64,000 nt of DNA from Yponomeuta sedellus (GCA_934045075.1 OW203729.1:10422704-10486703), one strand, 5' to 3'; shown: positions 12,627-22,870, counted from the first letter of the stretch. Notes: generated by a model not told the origin, from the sequence alone. Numbers and translations: made by a program.

Positions 12627-13418
12627 ACTCGGCCATCCTTTGTAGAATGAGTCCTCTCATTAAGCACAGTTGAAGTAAAAACTTTTTGTCTTTATTCTTC
12701 ATTCATAATAATTAATTATTATTAATTACTTATTAGGTACTACTAGTATCAATCGTTAGTTAAGTTTCAATTACAAATCATTATATCACTTAAGCATTAC
12801 AGCAATTACGAAAACTATGTTACTTACGAATCACTAGACTTATTGCATGATCTGTTATAATCTGCAAACATCTGCGCTATTTTACCATCACGCTGTTTGC
12901 TTATAACTCACGCTTCTATTCTAAATCTACACACACAGTCTATTATGATCTGCGGATATCTGTGCAACATTAGTTACTAACCAACATTACTCGCAATTCG
13001 CACTATCCGCTCATAACCTGTGTCCTTTCGCAGTCACAATCACTAGTCACAATCATGTTCAACGTTTTGAGTTTACAGCTCAGATCATTTTTGTGTTCTG
13101 AGGTTTACAGCATAGTCTGTCATGATCTGCGACCATCTATGCCACATTTATCCCAGTCGGCACTGGTCGCTCATAACCTATGCTATATACTCTAATTATC
13201 TTTACTTATCTACTCCATCAAATATTTTTATTTATATGATATAATTGTTAATTTATAATCAGTGCCTCATCTTACTAATTCTTATATATATGACATACTT
13301 TCACTTTAATTTATTAATACCTATATTATGTACGTGTAACTTGTATCACAATTTCGAATCAAACTTCAAGCTTGTTACTGGCGCCATTACTAATAATGTT
13401 TACAATTCACCTTGTTTA
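12627..13418 (-). other. 3' untranslated region of the Gypsy element with imperfect repeats
   Basis: Non-coding stretch between the pol stop and the 3' LTR. Three imperfect copies of a motif run 'atgatctgc..acatctgtgc' then 'ccgctcataacctgtg', beginning near 12844, 12940 and 13112. A purine-rich 'caaaggatggccgagt' on the minus strand abuts the LTR and would be the polypurine-tract position. Confidence 0.6.
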
Positions 13419-16400
13419 TTAATCGCTGTGATCATTTTCAATGTCACTACCTTCACTGTCATTCTCGCTACCAAATCCCTTAAAATTAAGCCATGGGTGG
13501 ATCTTATCTATCGAAACAACATTTTCGTACCTTTTATTACCTTTCTTAGTGAGGGGAGTATCTTCAACAAGGAATCTATCGTTTGGTAGAATTTTTGTTA
13601 TCCTATAAGGGCCATGAAATTTGGGTTTTAACTTTTTGGATTTACCTTGCCTGTCCTTTTCGAACATGGTTCTTTCTATTCTGATAAGATCTCCCTCGCA
13701 ATACTTTGTTGGTGATTTTCTATGCTTATCAAACCTTTCTTTGGCAACTACTTGTTCTCTTTCAATCTTATCAGTTGTCTTATTTCTTAGTTCAGTCATA
13801 TTTTCTCCGTCAACTCTCTCCACAGTTTCTGTAATAACTTCGTTTAATATATTCTCAGATGAACTTGCAACTTTGAATCCGAATAATAGTTCAGATGGGC
13901 TTTTACCTGTAGACTTATTGACAGTCGTGTTTATTCCAAGTTGTACATCACCGACATATTCGTCCCATGTATTGTCATTTTTACCGTGACATTTTGTACC
14001 TAACGCATCCGAAATTGTTCTATTAAATCTCTCGACCTGCCCATTCGCTCGCGGAGTCGCAACTGCGTTTAATATGTGCTTCACTCCTATACTCGTTACA
14101 AAAGACTTGAATTTCGTACTTGTGAAACATGAACCCCGGTCCGTTATGAGTCGAGCAGGTACACCAAAATAACTAAAATGTTCTTTAAGTACTCGTATTG
14201 TTGTAACTGCTTTAGTATCTCTAACGGGTTTCATGCTTACAAACTTTGTAAAAGAGTCTACTATGACGAGAAGATAAGTATTGCCTCTCCGCGATCGAAC
14301 GAACGGCCCTAAATGGTCAGCGTGTAGTGTGTGGAAAGGAATGTCTGGTTTTGGTATTGGATTAAGCATCCCTTCCTTTGCTCCCCCAGGAGCTTTATGA
14401 TAAGCACATTCGAGACATGCACTGACATACTTTTTGGTAAACCTGCGCATTTTGGAAAACCAAAAAGAAGACTTGAGTCTCTTCAAAGTCTTTTCGTATC
14501 CAAAATGTCCCACATCATCGTGGTTCATTCTTAACAATTGCCATCGGACAGATCTCGGAACCACCCACTTTATTCCATCGTCAACTATTCTGTAGACATG
14601 GTTACCCTTAATTTGGTAGTTTTTATGTACGTCCGCCATGAGCTTGGCGTCTTTGTTTGAAAGAATTTCTTTTATTTTTTTGACTTCCTCGTCATTGCTC
14701 TGTACTGTTGCAATCCAGTCGTCGACCTCTACACTAAGGACATCGATTATGTGAGTTTCATTAACATTCAACGATTCGGAAACAGGAGCTCGACTTAGGG
14801 CGTCGACGTGAGGCATTTGAGAGCCGGCTTTATATTCTATTTCGAAATTATACTCCTGAAGTTGAATCCACCACCGTCCAATCCTGGGTATCAGATCCCT
14901 TTTTGTCAAGGTGGTCCGCAGCGCATTACAATCCGTGACAATTTTAAATTTTAAACCAAGCAAATAGACTCTAAATCGGCTCAATGATGCTACAACAGCC
15001 AATGTCTCAAGATCGAATGAATGAAATTTCTGTTCGTCAATAGTTGTCTTACGGCTGTAATATGCTACGGGTCGCATTAGGCCATCGGTGCCTCGTTGCA
15101 TAAGGATGCCTGCGATACCAAATTTCGAGGCATCCGTATGCAACTCGGTCTCTCGACTAGCATCGTATAGTGCCAAAATCGGTCTCTCAACTAATTTAGT
15201 TTTGAGAGTTTTAAAAGCTTCAGCATGTTCATTTGTCCATTTCCAAGTAGTGTGTTTTCTCAGAAGGTCCGTTAGCGGTCGAGCTATTAATGAAAAGTTT
15301 TTAATGAAGCGTCTAAAGAAACTCGTCAATCCTATAAATCTTCTGACTTCGTGAATGTTTGTAGGAGTGGGAAACTCGGACACTGCTGTTATTTTACGAG
15401 AACCTGGCCGAATACCCGACCCACTAACCTCGAAACCAAGAAAATTTACTTCCTCGTGAAAGAAGAAGCATTTGTTCAATTTGAGTGTAAACCCTGCTTC
15501 ACGCATCGCTCTTAAAACTTCCTCCAACCTCTTTAAACCCTCATCAAAATCATGTGCTGGTATTAAGATATCATCCATGTATATAATGACATAGCTGATT
15601 CCAGCCAGAACCTTGTTCATTGTTCGTTGAAATATTGAAGGTGCATTGGCCAAGCCAAAAGGCATCCTCTTAAATTGATATTGGCCGTCAGGTGTAACAA
15701 ATGCCGTCTTATCCTGAGACTTTTCAGCGACAGGAATTTGATAATATCCTGAAGCCAAATCAAGAGATATAAAAAGCGAGTTCCCTGATAATCTATCTAA
15801 TTGATCATCGATCAATGGCAGCGGAAAATGTTCCTTTTTGGTTACATTATTTAAGGCACGGTAATCAATGCAAAAGCGTTTATCTCCTGTCTTTTTTTTC
15901 ACGAGGAGAATTGGGCTTGCGTACGCGGAGTTTGATTCACAAATTATATTTGCATCAAGCATTTCCTTTACCATTGATCGAACAAGTTCGCGTTCAGGAT
16001 ACGAAAGTCTGTAAGGCCTGTAAACTATTGGTTTTGTATCAGTCACGTCAATCTGCATCTCTTCAATATCGGTAAATCCTAAGTCAGTTAAAGAGTGGGA
16101 AAAACAATCATTGTATCTCTCTAATAATTGCCTCAAACGTTCTTTGTCAGGCTCGGGCATATTTGTGCCGTAATTAATAGATTTTTGTACGTCAGGGTCA
16201 TCAAAATTTAGTAAATTCACGTATTCAAACTGATTGGTACGCAAAGTTCTCGTTATTAGTAATCCTTTCTGTAGCTTAAGTTCGCTCACTGTAACGTTTT
16301 GTACCAGCAAAGAGCCCTGACCATCTACTATGCTGTATTCTCCAGGTAATAAGTAATACTCTTTCCCTGAAGGACCACGCAGTGACCCATTGACGTAAAC

Positions 16401-16865
16401 TGTGTCGGAGTAGTTGACATCATTACATTCAACTTTGATCACGATCATGCTGTTTGTAGGGACGATAGCATCCTCAGAAAGAGTTAAATTTATTTTTCTG
16501 GGAAAGTCTCGTTCGAATGTTAATGAATCGGTGTTTTTCGTTATTACGATCCCTGGTCGTTCGGTGAAACTATGACCTATTAAAATTGCATGTTTTATAA
16601 CGCTGTCATCTACAATGTAGACTTCCACACCTTCAACTATGCCTTGAATATCGATTTGCAACACAGTCTTACCCAGTGGTAACACGACATTACTTCCTAT
16701 ACCTCGCATTACAGGCAATTCTTCTGTTGTCCACTGAATACCTAATTTTATAGCGTTTGTGCGTCGCAATAACGTGCACTGACTACCTAGGTCTACGTAT
16801 CCTTTAACTAGCTGGCCATTCAGTTTCAGGTCGATTAAATATTTGTCATCGTCGTTCTTAGATTG
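13419..16865 (-). CDS. pol: Gypsy Pol polyprotein (protease, RT, RNase H, integrase)
   Basis: The frame is open from the codon after the gag TGA (16866-16868) to the stop at 13419, about 1,148 codons. Just after the stop, VDLGSQCTLL is a retropepsin-type site with D-L-G-S instead of the usual D-T/S-G. Numbering from the TTG at 16769, RT motifs include LPLIDDQLDRL (~317), FISLDLASGYYQIPV (~333) and YMDDIL (397-402). RNase H has ELHTDASKFG (~542). The integrase has the H-H-C-C zinc site (HDDVGHFGYEK...CLECAYHK), then D-D-E residues in HADHLGPF, LITDRGSCF and NGQVERFNR. It would copy element RNA and insert the DNA. It shares the gag frame, so expression is likely by UGA readthrough rather than frameshift. 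No defects seen. Confidence 0.95.
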   Translation of the reverse strand, partial: QSKNDDDKYLIDLKLNGQLVKGYVDLGSQCTLLRRTNAIKLGIQWTTEELPVMRGIGSNVVLPLGKTVLQIDIQGIVEGVEVYIVDDSVIKHAILIGHSFTERPGIVITKNTDSLTFERDFPRKINLTLSEDAIVPTNSMIVIKVECNDVNYSDTVYVNGSLRGPSGKEYYLLPGEYSIVDGQGSLLVQNVTVSELKLQKGLLITRTLRTNQFEYVNLLNFDDPDVQKSINYGTNMPEPDKERLRQLLERYNDCFSHSLTDLGFTDIEEMQIDVTDTKPIVYRPYRLSYPERELVRSMVKEMLDANIICESNSAYASPILLVKKKTGDKRFCIDYRALNNVTKKEHFPLPLIDDQLDRLSGNSLFISLDLASGYYQIPVAEKSQDKTAFVTPDGQYQFKRMPFGLANAPSIFQRTMNKVLAGISYVIIYMDDILIPAHDFDEGLKRLEEVLRAMREAGFTLKLNKCFFFHEEVNFLGFEVSGSGIRPGSRKITAVSEFPTPTNIHEVRRFIGLTSFFRRFIKNFSLIARPLTDLLRKHTTWKWTNEHAEAFKTLKTKLVERPILALYDASRETELHTDASKFGIAGILMQRGTDGLMRPVAYYSRKTTIDEQKFHSFDLETLAVVASLSRFRVYLLGLKFKIVTDCNALRTTLTKRDLIPRIGRWWIQLQEYNFEIEYKAGSQMPHVDALSRAPVSESLNVNETHIIDVLSVEVDDWIATVQSNDEEVKKIKEILSNKDAKLMADVHKNYQIKGNHVYRIVDDGIKWVVPRSVRWQLLRMNHDDVGHFGYEKTLKRLKSSFWFSKMRRFTKKYVSACLECAYHKAPGGAKEGMLNPIPKPDIPFHTLHADHLGPFVRSRRGNTYLLVIVDSFTKFVSMKPVRDTKAVTTIRVLKEHFSYFGVPARLITDRGSCFTSTKFKSFVTSIGVKHILNAVATPRANGQVERFNRTISDALGTKCHGKNDNTWDEYVGDVQLGINTTVNKSTGKSPSELLFGFKVASSSENILNEVITETVERVDGENMTELRNKTTDKIEREQVVAKERFDKHRKSPTKYCEGDLIRIERTMFEKDRQGKSKKLKPKFHGPYRITKILPNDRFLVEDTPLTKKGNKRYENVVSIDKIHPWLNFKGFGSENDSEGSDIENDHSD

Positions 16866-18236
16866 TCATAACTTCATTACTGTCTTTTCTTTAGGAGGAT
16901 CAGACGACTTAGTGTTCTGGTCAGTTGGCAATCTTGAACAATTACCCAACTTGTTGCATACATTACATTTAAGTATCTTTTTAGTACATCTGAAACTGTA
17001 ATGCCCAGTCTCGTTACAATTGTAACAAACTATGTTGGTTCCGGTATTTTCACGCGAACGATATGGTCTCGTATTATTGGCCTGAGTGCTATTATTAACG
17101 TTGCTCACATTCATAGCAGGTTTTTTGTCTGGACATACTTTGGGTCGATTGTACTCACTTGACTGTTGTTTTATCGATTGAAAATATTGTAAAACCTGCT
17201 CCGGTTCGTTGCACTTAGCTGCTTTTGCGCCTAACCTGAGTGATCTATCTTCAATACCAAACAACAAGCAGTCTACAGCTCTTTTCCCATATATTTCGCA
17301 TCGAGTTAGAAGATTAATTTTTTCGTAATAATATAATTCGATCGAATCGTTATATTTAAGTTTTTTCGAAAGCATTTCATTGAGCAGCTCAGCATAATCA
17401 TCACTGGATGGAAAGGAATCAGTAAGTTTAGCTTTCCATTCAGGCCACGAGAATGACATTGACGGTAGAGCTTGATACCATGTCTTGGCCACACCGCTGA
17501 GCTTGGGTAAAGCGTAGTGGATAATTTGATCCTCACCCCACTTGTATAAACGAGCGCATTCATCTACCTTGCTGAGCCAAGTGGAAACAGTCTGGCCTTT
17601 TACCATGGGATCAAACTCTGGTATGACGTTCCCTAACATAGGAAATTTATTTCCTTCCGGACGATGGTTCAATGATTTAATCAATTCAGTCAAAATCAAT
17701 TCGGTATTATTGTAAGCGTGACTCACATGACCTTGTTCGGGTGAAGAAACACTCCTGCTAGCGTGACGCCTCCTCCTGCGCCGAGCTCTTCCTGTACTCG
17801 ACTCACTATCGCTGGTGCTGTGCCTCCGACGTCTCCTACGCCGCGGGCTTTCTTCACTCGATATGTTTTCGGCCTCGTCATCAGGTGAGCGATTTCTTCT
17901 TTTTCTTGTACGCGTTGTTGATGATTGGTCGCGGCTGTGGTTCTGTGTCTCAGGATCACGTAAACGTCGACTCTCGCATGCTAGTGGAGGAGTGTTCGGG
18001 CTTCGGCTTCGAGTTTCGCGACCCCGTACAGTAATGAGATCTGAATTTTCGCGGTGTTTCTTTCCCCCTCGAAGGTTGCGTTCGTGATCGCGAGTTTTGT
18101 CTCGTCGTTTATCCTTTTCCTTTTTACTACGGCTTCGGGTTTGATCTTTGCGGGACTTTCGCCGGTGACTTCGATGACGTGACCGGCTTTTCCGTTGTGA
18201 TTTCTCAGCATCGTCCATTTTCAGGAGGCTTAACAC
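16866..18236 (-). CDS. gag: Gypsy Gag with N-terminal Arg/Ser-rich domain
   Basis: 456-residue capsid/nucleocapsid precursor starting at the ATG at 18234-18236 region (MLSLLKMDDAEKSQRK...). The first ~160 residues are strongly Arg/Ser/Lys-rich with RS and SR pairs and a run of eight arginines, resembling RS domains of splicing factors. The middle (~185-330) is a retrotransposon capsid-like segment (WLSKVDECARLYKW, YALPKLSGVAKTWYQAL). Near residue ~400 is a CCHC zinc knuckle, CYNCNETGHYSFRC; a second candidate, CNVCNKLGNC, lacks the histidine. It would package element RNA into particles. The frame ends at TGA followed by CAA, with pol continuing in the same frame. A second in-frame ATG at MDDAEK (residue 7) could be the real start. 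Confidence 0.92.
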   Translation of the reverse strand: MLSLLKMDDAEKSQRKSRSRHRSHRRKSRKDQTRSRSKKEKDKRRDKTRDHERNLRGGKKHRENSDLITVRGRETRSRSPNTPPLACESRRLRDPETQNHSRDQSSTTRTRKRRNRSPDDEAENISSEESPRRRRRRRHSTSDSESSTGRARRRRRRHASRSVSSPEQGHVSHAYNNTELILTELIKSLNHRPEGNKFPMLGNVIPEFDPMVKGQTVSTWLSKVDECARLYKWGEDQIIHYALPKLSGVAKTWYQALPSMSFSWPEWKAKLTDSFPSSDDYAELLNEMLSKKLKYNDSIELYYYEKINLLTRCEIYGKRAVDCLLFGIEDRSLRLGAKAAKCNEPEQVLQYFQSIKQQSSEYNRPKVCPDKKPAMNVSNVNNSTQANNTRPYRSRENTGTNIVCYNCNETGHYSFRCTKKILKCNVCNKLGNCSRLPTDQNTKSSDPPKEKTVMKL

Positions 18237-18254
18237 GGAAATAGGCTGTAGGCT

Positions 18255-18275
18255 TTATATATCCCACTTCTGAGC
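18255..18275 (-). other. Primer-binding site of the Gypsy element (tRNA-Leu type)
   Basis: Directly inside the 5' LTR the plus strand reads 'tcccacttctga' (18262-18273). From memory this matches the 3' end of insect tRNA-Leu, so the minus (element) strand could pair with it. The match ends two bases short of the LTR edge. Assignment is by recall, not alignment. Confidence 0.5.
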
Positions 18276-18584
18276 TAAAGAATCAACTCAGGAATCGTAG
18301 AAATTAAAAGAGATTGCCTTGAATTAGATCGATATATTTTACACTTGCTTCCCACTACTCATCACAACTACATTCTTATCGTTCGATCCCTTGACAACTG
18401 TCAACCCTGCTTTTCGTTATATCTCCCTATTCTATGTCGCTCACTCAATCTATGGACTAACTGTCATTCCAAAATAACTCTCGTAGATATAACGAAACGC
18501 AGATTGTAAACAACACACTGACATTTTACATTAAATTCAAAGAAAAGTTAAAGAAATACAGAGTAAATAATAGTGATTCTAACA
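18276..18584 (-). repeat. 5' LTR of the Gypsy element
   Basis: 309 bp, same ends as the 3' LTR. One of its three differences (g to t in 'ctgcttttcg') introduces a mismatch into the 18-bp inverted repeat that is perfect in the 3' LTR. Transcription of the element would start here on the minus strand. Confidence 0.95.
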
Positions 18585-18829
18585 ATACATACCTTCAGAT
18601 TAGTTGTTTAAAAACCTCAGATCATAGAAAGAAGTATATATTATACTTATTTTTGTGTTCTGAGTTAAAAACTGACGCCCGATCCGAAATGTACCTACTG
18701 GCCTTAACATCACCGTAATTCGATGTTTATACAGCTTCCAGTGGCAACTCAGTCGGCCTAGGCCTGCACGAAATATTTCCTCTGTGCTTCTACCTACCTA
18801 CTGAACACGAAAACAAACTAGTTTATAAA

Positions 18830-19035
18830 CCTATTTAGAGGCTAAAAATTCCACCCATGCCGGGATTCGAACCTGGGACCTCTGGCTATCCGTTCCAGCG
18901 CTCTTTCCAACTGCGCTAATGGGCGACTCACCGGCATCAGTGAAATTTCGAAACTCTTTACAATATTCCCTGTGTTACGTAGGTACAGGCAGCGACATCT
19001 GGCCGCTGAAGTCATTTGCATCACTTGCAGCCCCG
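18830..19035 (-). repeat. tRNA-like inverted-end element (minus, truncated)
   Basis: Minus-oriented copy: 'aacctatttagaggctaaa' end, then the tRNA-like domain at 18857-18925 (B box 'gggattcgaacc', A box region 'aactgcgctaat' on the complement). It is followed by the conserved pre-domain 'caccggcatcagtgaaattt' and 'cagcgacatctggccgctga'. Another end fragment ('ttgctaaggacaatttt') appears at 19098-19114 next to the LINE tail. Confidence 0.65.
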
Positions 19036-19139
19036 AGTACCTACTTTGCAGTTAGTTTTTTACATCGGAATGATTTCTCTGTACCCACATGATTATATTG
19101 CTAAGGACAATTTTTTTTTATTCATCATTCATCATCATT

Positions 19140-20333
19140 TCAGCCTATTGTAGTCCACTGCTGGACATAAGCCTCCCCCAGGGTGCGCCACAAGACCCGA
19201 TCTCCCGTTTTCGCCATCCAGTCACCACCAGCCACCTTTTTCAGGTCGTCGGTCCATCTGGCCGGAGGGCGTCCTACACTACGCTTGCCGAGTCGTGGTC
19301 TCCATTCGAGAACCCGTCTGCTCCAACGATCATCGGTTCTGCGACAGATGTGACCAGCCCATTGCCACTTCAGCCTGCTACACTTCTGAACTACGTCAGT
19401 GACTTTGGTTTTTTGTCGGATGATCTCGTTCCGGACTTTGTCCCTTAACGAGATTCCGAGCATACACCTTTCCATAGCTCGCTGAGTGACATGCAATCGG
19501 TGGGCTAGTTTCACTGTCAGGTTCCACGTCTCGGCTCCGTATGTCATGACCGGCAGGACGCATTGATTAAATACCTTGGTCTTCAGGCATTGTGGCAAGG
19601 GTGACTCGAAGATGTGACGCAACTTTCCAAACGCTGCCCAGCCAAGCTGCACTCTTCTGGTGATTTCACCCTCCAAGTTGTCTCTACCCAGCTGGATCTT
19701 TTGTCCTAGGTAGACGTACTCTTGGACAACTTCAAGGGCTACACCTTCGACGAGAACGGGCTCAGGGACGATGTGCTCGTTGAACATGACCTTAGTCTTG
19801 TCCAAGTTCATCCCAAGCCCAACGCGTCTCGAGGCAGCATTAAGATCAGACAGCATTTTCTGTAGGTCTTGCAGCGATTCTGCCATTAAGACTATGTCGT
19901 CAGCAAAGCGGAGGTGTGTGAGACATTCACCATTAACATTGATGCCCATGCCATTCCACCACAGGGTCTTGAAAACATCCTCCAGAGCATTGGTGAAGAG
20001 TTTCGGGGAAATAACGTCACCCTGTCTTACACCTCTGAGCAACTGGATGGGTCTTGTTTGGTGGTTCTGTACTTGCACGGACATCGTCGCCACTTGGTAG
20101 AGACTCCTCAGCACCTCCACGTAACGCCAGTCGACTTGGCATCGCTGCAAAGACTCCAGAACAGCCCAGGTTTCGATGGAGTCGAAGGCCTTCTCGTAGT
20201 CCACAAACGCCAGACACAGCGGTTGGTTATACTCTTCGGACTTCTGTATAACCTGCCGAACAGTATGGATGTGGTCTACGGTGCTATAGCCTTTACGAAA
20301 CCCAGTTCTGTTCTGGTGGCTGAAAGGCGTCAA
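19140..20333 (-). pseudogene. LINE reverse transcriptase domain (third frame)
   Basis: Contains TGFRKGYSTVDHI, then CLAFVDYEKAFDSI (first catalytic Asp region), LLRGVRQGDVISPKLF, LRFADDIVLMAES (the FADD catalytic pair) and a C-terminal LKWQWAGHICR...RPPARWTDDL segment, in the family's order. It ends at WTTIG followed by stop and the ATGA-repeat tail. It would nick-prime and copy the LINE RNA if joined to the upstream endonuclease frame. It is separated from that frame by a one-base-type break around 20293-20333. Residues of the catalytic core look intact. Confidence 0.88.
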
Positions 20334-21309
20334 ATCTTGATGCTAGACGATTCGTGATGACTCTCGAGAACAGCTTATAAACGTGGCTCAGAAGCGTGAT
20401 CGGCCTATAGTGTTTAAGGAGCGTTTTGTCTCCTTTCTTGAAGAACAATGCCACTACACCTCTGCTCCACGCCCTCGGGGTAGTACCATTGGTTATTACA
20501 GAGTTGAAGAGCCTCCTCAACTCCCCAAGAACAGGTTCACCACCAGCCTTGAGGAGCTCAGAGGCTACTCCATCTTCACCGGCAGCCTTCCCATTACTAA
20601 GCTGTTTGAGAGCCGCCCCGATTTCGTCGACATCTACATCTGGGAAATCGTCAGTGAAGTGGCGGGTAAGTGAGGCTCTAGGGTCTCTCGCGTCAGGTGG
20701 AGGCTTCGGTGCGTGCGAGGCATACAGATGTCCGTAGAAGTCCTCAATTTCAGCGAGTATCCCCGGGACTGATGTGACGGTTTCACCATTCGAGGTAGCT
20801 AACTTTGTCAGATGACTCCTCCCCAGTGTCTTGGTGAAGACCTTCGACCCCCGATTTCGCTCGATCGCCTCATGTACGAGGCGAGTGTTCCAGCTGCGAA
20901 GGTCGCGTCTTACCAAGTTCCTGATTTTTTTGTTGAGTGACCGGGGATCTGACAAAGATTCCTCTGGTGTCTCACGTCTAAATCGCATCAGATCCAGGGT
21001 CTCGCTAGAAAGTTTGGACTTCCTATCTGATTGCCTTTTCCGAAAGTGCCTCATTCCCACTTCGCGTATTACCCCAATTATGCCGTCCAGATCCTCGTCA
21101 ACATTTGCCGGGGTCTCCAGTGCGGCGAAACTATTTCGCAATTCCAATTGGAACGCATCATGTCCAGCTTGGGGCACATTTGGACGGAGAACAGACCTCA
21201 CCATGCGACTACGTTCGAGCTTAAAATTGATATTTAGGGTGCCTCGTACAAGCCGGTGATCGCTACCGGTATTAAACCTGCTGATCACTGAGAAATCAAG
21301 TGAAGTCAA
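20293..21309 (-). pseudogene. LINE central region, endonuclease end to RT start (second frame)
   Basis: Begins with VISRFNTGSDHRLVRGTL, the conserved end of the APE-like endonuclease (SDHR). It continues through a linker with QLSNGKAAGEDGVASELLKA (RT motif 0/1 region) and ALFFKKGDKTLLKHYRPITLLS, and ends FDAFQPPEQ where the frame breaks. The next frame continues the same motif (TGFRKGYST), so the break is a small indel at about 20295-20330. Confidence 0.85.
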
Positions 21310-22063
21310 TCTCGTTCTTCGTCACACCGTCGGGGCTCTTCCAGGTCCACTTCCGTTGGGGCTTCTTCTGATAAAAGGTGTTCATACAGAACAGCCCCTG
21401 CATGCTAAGGAAGTTGACCAGCATTTGGCCCCTATGGTTTCTGCGCCCATAGCTATGCAGTCCCAAACAAGATTCACCGCATTCTTTTCCCACTTTGGCG
21501 TTGAAGTCTCCCATGACAACTGTATAGTGGGTTTTGGTGGTACGATGCATGGCCTTTGACACATCGTCGTAAACGGCCTCCACCTCTTCGTCTGAGCTGC
21601 TCGACGTCGGCGCATATACCTGTATGACCTTGAGAGAGTATCTCTCGGTCAGTTTCAGCACAAGGTACGCTACCCGGGTCGAGACGCTGCAGATCTCCAC
21701 CACGTTGTCACGGAGGGCTTTGTTGACGAGAAATCCCACGCCACCCTGGGATTTTTGGCTCCCTTCCCTGAAGTAGAATAGATGGCCTGACTCAAGAGTT
21801 ACCGTGTCCTCTCCCTCTCTACGAACTTCCGATAACCCGAGGATATGCCATCGTATCTTCTCTAATTCTACTTCAAGGATCTGGAGGCTTACGCTCAGCC
21901 GCAGACTGCGTCCATTATATGTAGCCAGGATCAATTGTTGGCAGCCGTCCGTAGCCCGGGGATTCTTAGCACCCCCTACCCTACCGTAACCAAGGCCGCT
22001 GCCGTGACCTGGAATAGTAGGGCGGCCGGGAACTGGGGGCCGTTTCTTTTTGGGGTTCATCAT
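21296..22063 (-). pseudogene. LINE APE-type endonuclease (first frame)
   Basis: Starts at an ATG at 22063 (MMNPKKKR...). LILATYNGRSLR (N of the metal site), HILGLSEVRREGED (catalytic Glu region), YLVLKLTERYSLKVIQVYAPT and VVMGDFNAKVG (D-x-N) are the endonuclease motifs in order. The frame ends at NEIDF plus stop. The following frame resumes at VISRFN, so the usual 8-12 residues between (an ILTD-like strand) are missing or scrambled. This suggests a small deletion plus a frame change. Confidence 0.85.
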
Positions 22064-22290
22064 GGGGGGTTTTGCCCGTAGTCACCACGCTGGGCAGACG
22101 GGTTGGTGACCGCAGTGTATTGATATGGACTGTGTTGTCTACGCAAGAGGCGCTGCTGCCCATCTCTCGGATGGTCCCTTAATCGCCTTCGACGATACCC
22201 ACGGGGAGACATGGGGTGATACTATTCTACTCTGCCGGCACCACACGGCACTTTTTTTTTTTTTTATTAAACACTTTTTTTTTTATTAAA

Positions 22291-22870
22291 TTTACGAATT
22301 TCATTACGATTTTGTTGAGTGCTTAATGTTAGCACCCGATGGGCCCTTGAATAACAGGGTTCACGGAGAGTGAACCCTACGGTCGTCGGTCGTTGAGATG
22401 CCATTTGTCGAATATATTGCATGTTAGAATTTCAACATAGCGTCTAAAAATCCTGAAGATTTCGATATGGTTCTTTGGGACGAAAATATTTTTGGTATAT
22501 GTATCTATACCATTAATTGGAATGCTTAGAAAGTATTAAACGTGCCAAATTTTAACCTCAATATCTCTTAACGGTGTTATCTATATTATCTAAACCGCGA
22601 TTCCCTTAAAAGCACTCTATAAACGCAGTATAAATAGTTGGTGTAAAAGTATTTCACTTGCAAAGTTTATACCACAGACTCTTTATTCGGCATTTTTTGT
22701 GTGTCTTATGAAATCGTGTTTTTATAAATAAGACCGAAAGCCGTTAATTTCCCAGGTATGTAAAAACTAATAGTAATATTAGAGAGAGAGAGTTCTTGGA
22801 TTTCAGTAACGCCATTAGTAATTAAGACCCAATAGAATTAACACCCAAAAAATATTTAACACAATATCAT
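22291..22870. other. AT-rich DNA without recognised gene
   Basis: Flank of the LINE insertion; short (GA)n run near 22785. Nothing else supported. Confidence 0.4.

Larger units (their letters stand above)
12318..18584 (-). mobile_element. Complete Ty3/Gypsy-type LTR retrotransposon
   Basis: The element is 6,267 bp, read on the minus strand: 5' LTR 18276-18584, primer site next to 18275, gag 16866-18236, pol 13419-16865, a ~790-nt 3' untranslated region, and 3' LTR 12318-12626. The LTRs are both 309 bp with three visible differences. The 4-bp sequence atac flanks both outer ends (12314-12317 and 18585-18588), a target-site duplication. Domain order protease, RT, RNase H, integrase places it in Ty3/Gypsy (Metaviridae-type). 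There is no envelope frame. Both frames are open apart from the gag stop, so it is a young, probably intact insertion. Confidence 0.95.
19105..22252 (-). mobile_element. Full-length RTE-like LINE, inactivated
   Basis: Read on the minus strand, it begins at 22252 with 'gtgccgtgtggtgccggca', a start I recognise from moth RTE-type LINEs. An endonuclease frame (22063-21296), a central frame (21309-20293) and a reverse-transcriptase frame (20333-19140) follow. The 3' UTR is very short, with an ATG/ATGATGA-type repeat then an A run (about 19140-19105), the usual RTE tail. The three frames should be one ORF of ~1,000 codons. Two frame breaks (near 21300 and 20310) make it dead. The 5' flank is an A-rich tract (plus-strand poly-T at 22253-22290). 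Confidence 0.85.

Noticed and set aside
12627..13418. Envelope gene in the LTR element
   Set aside because: The only space for it is ~790 bp of stop-rich, repeat-containing DNA.
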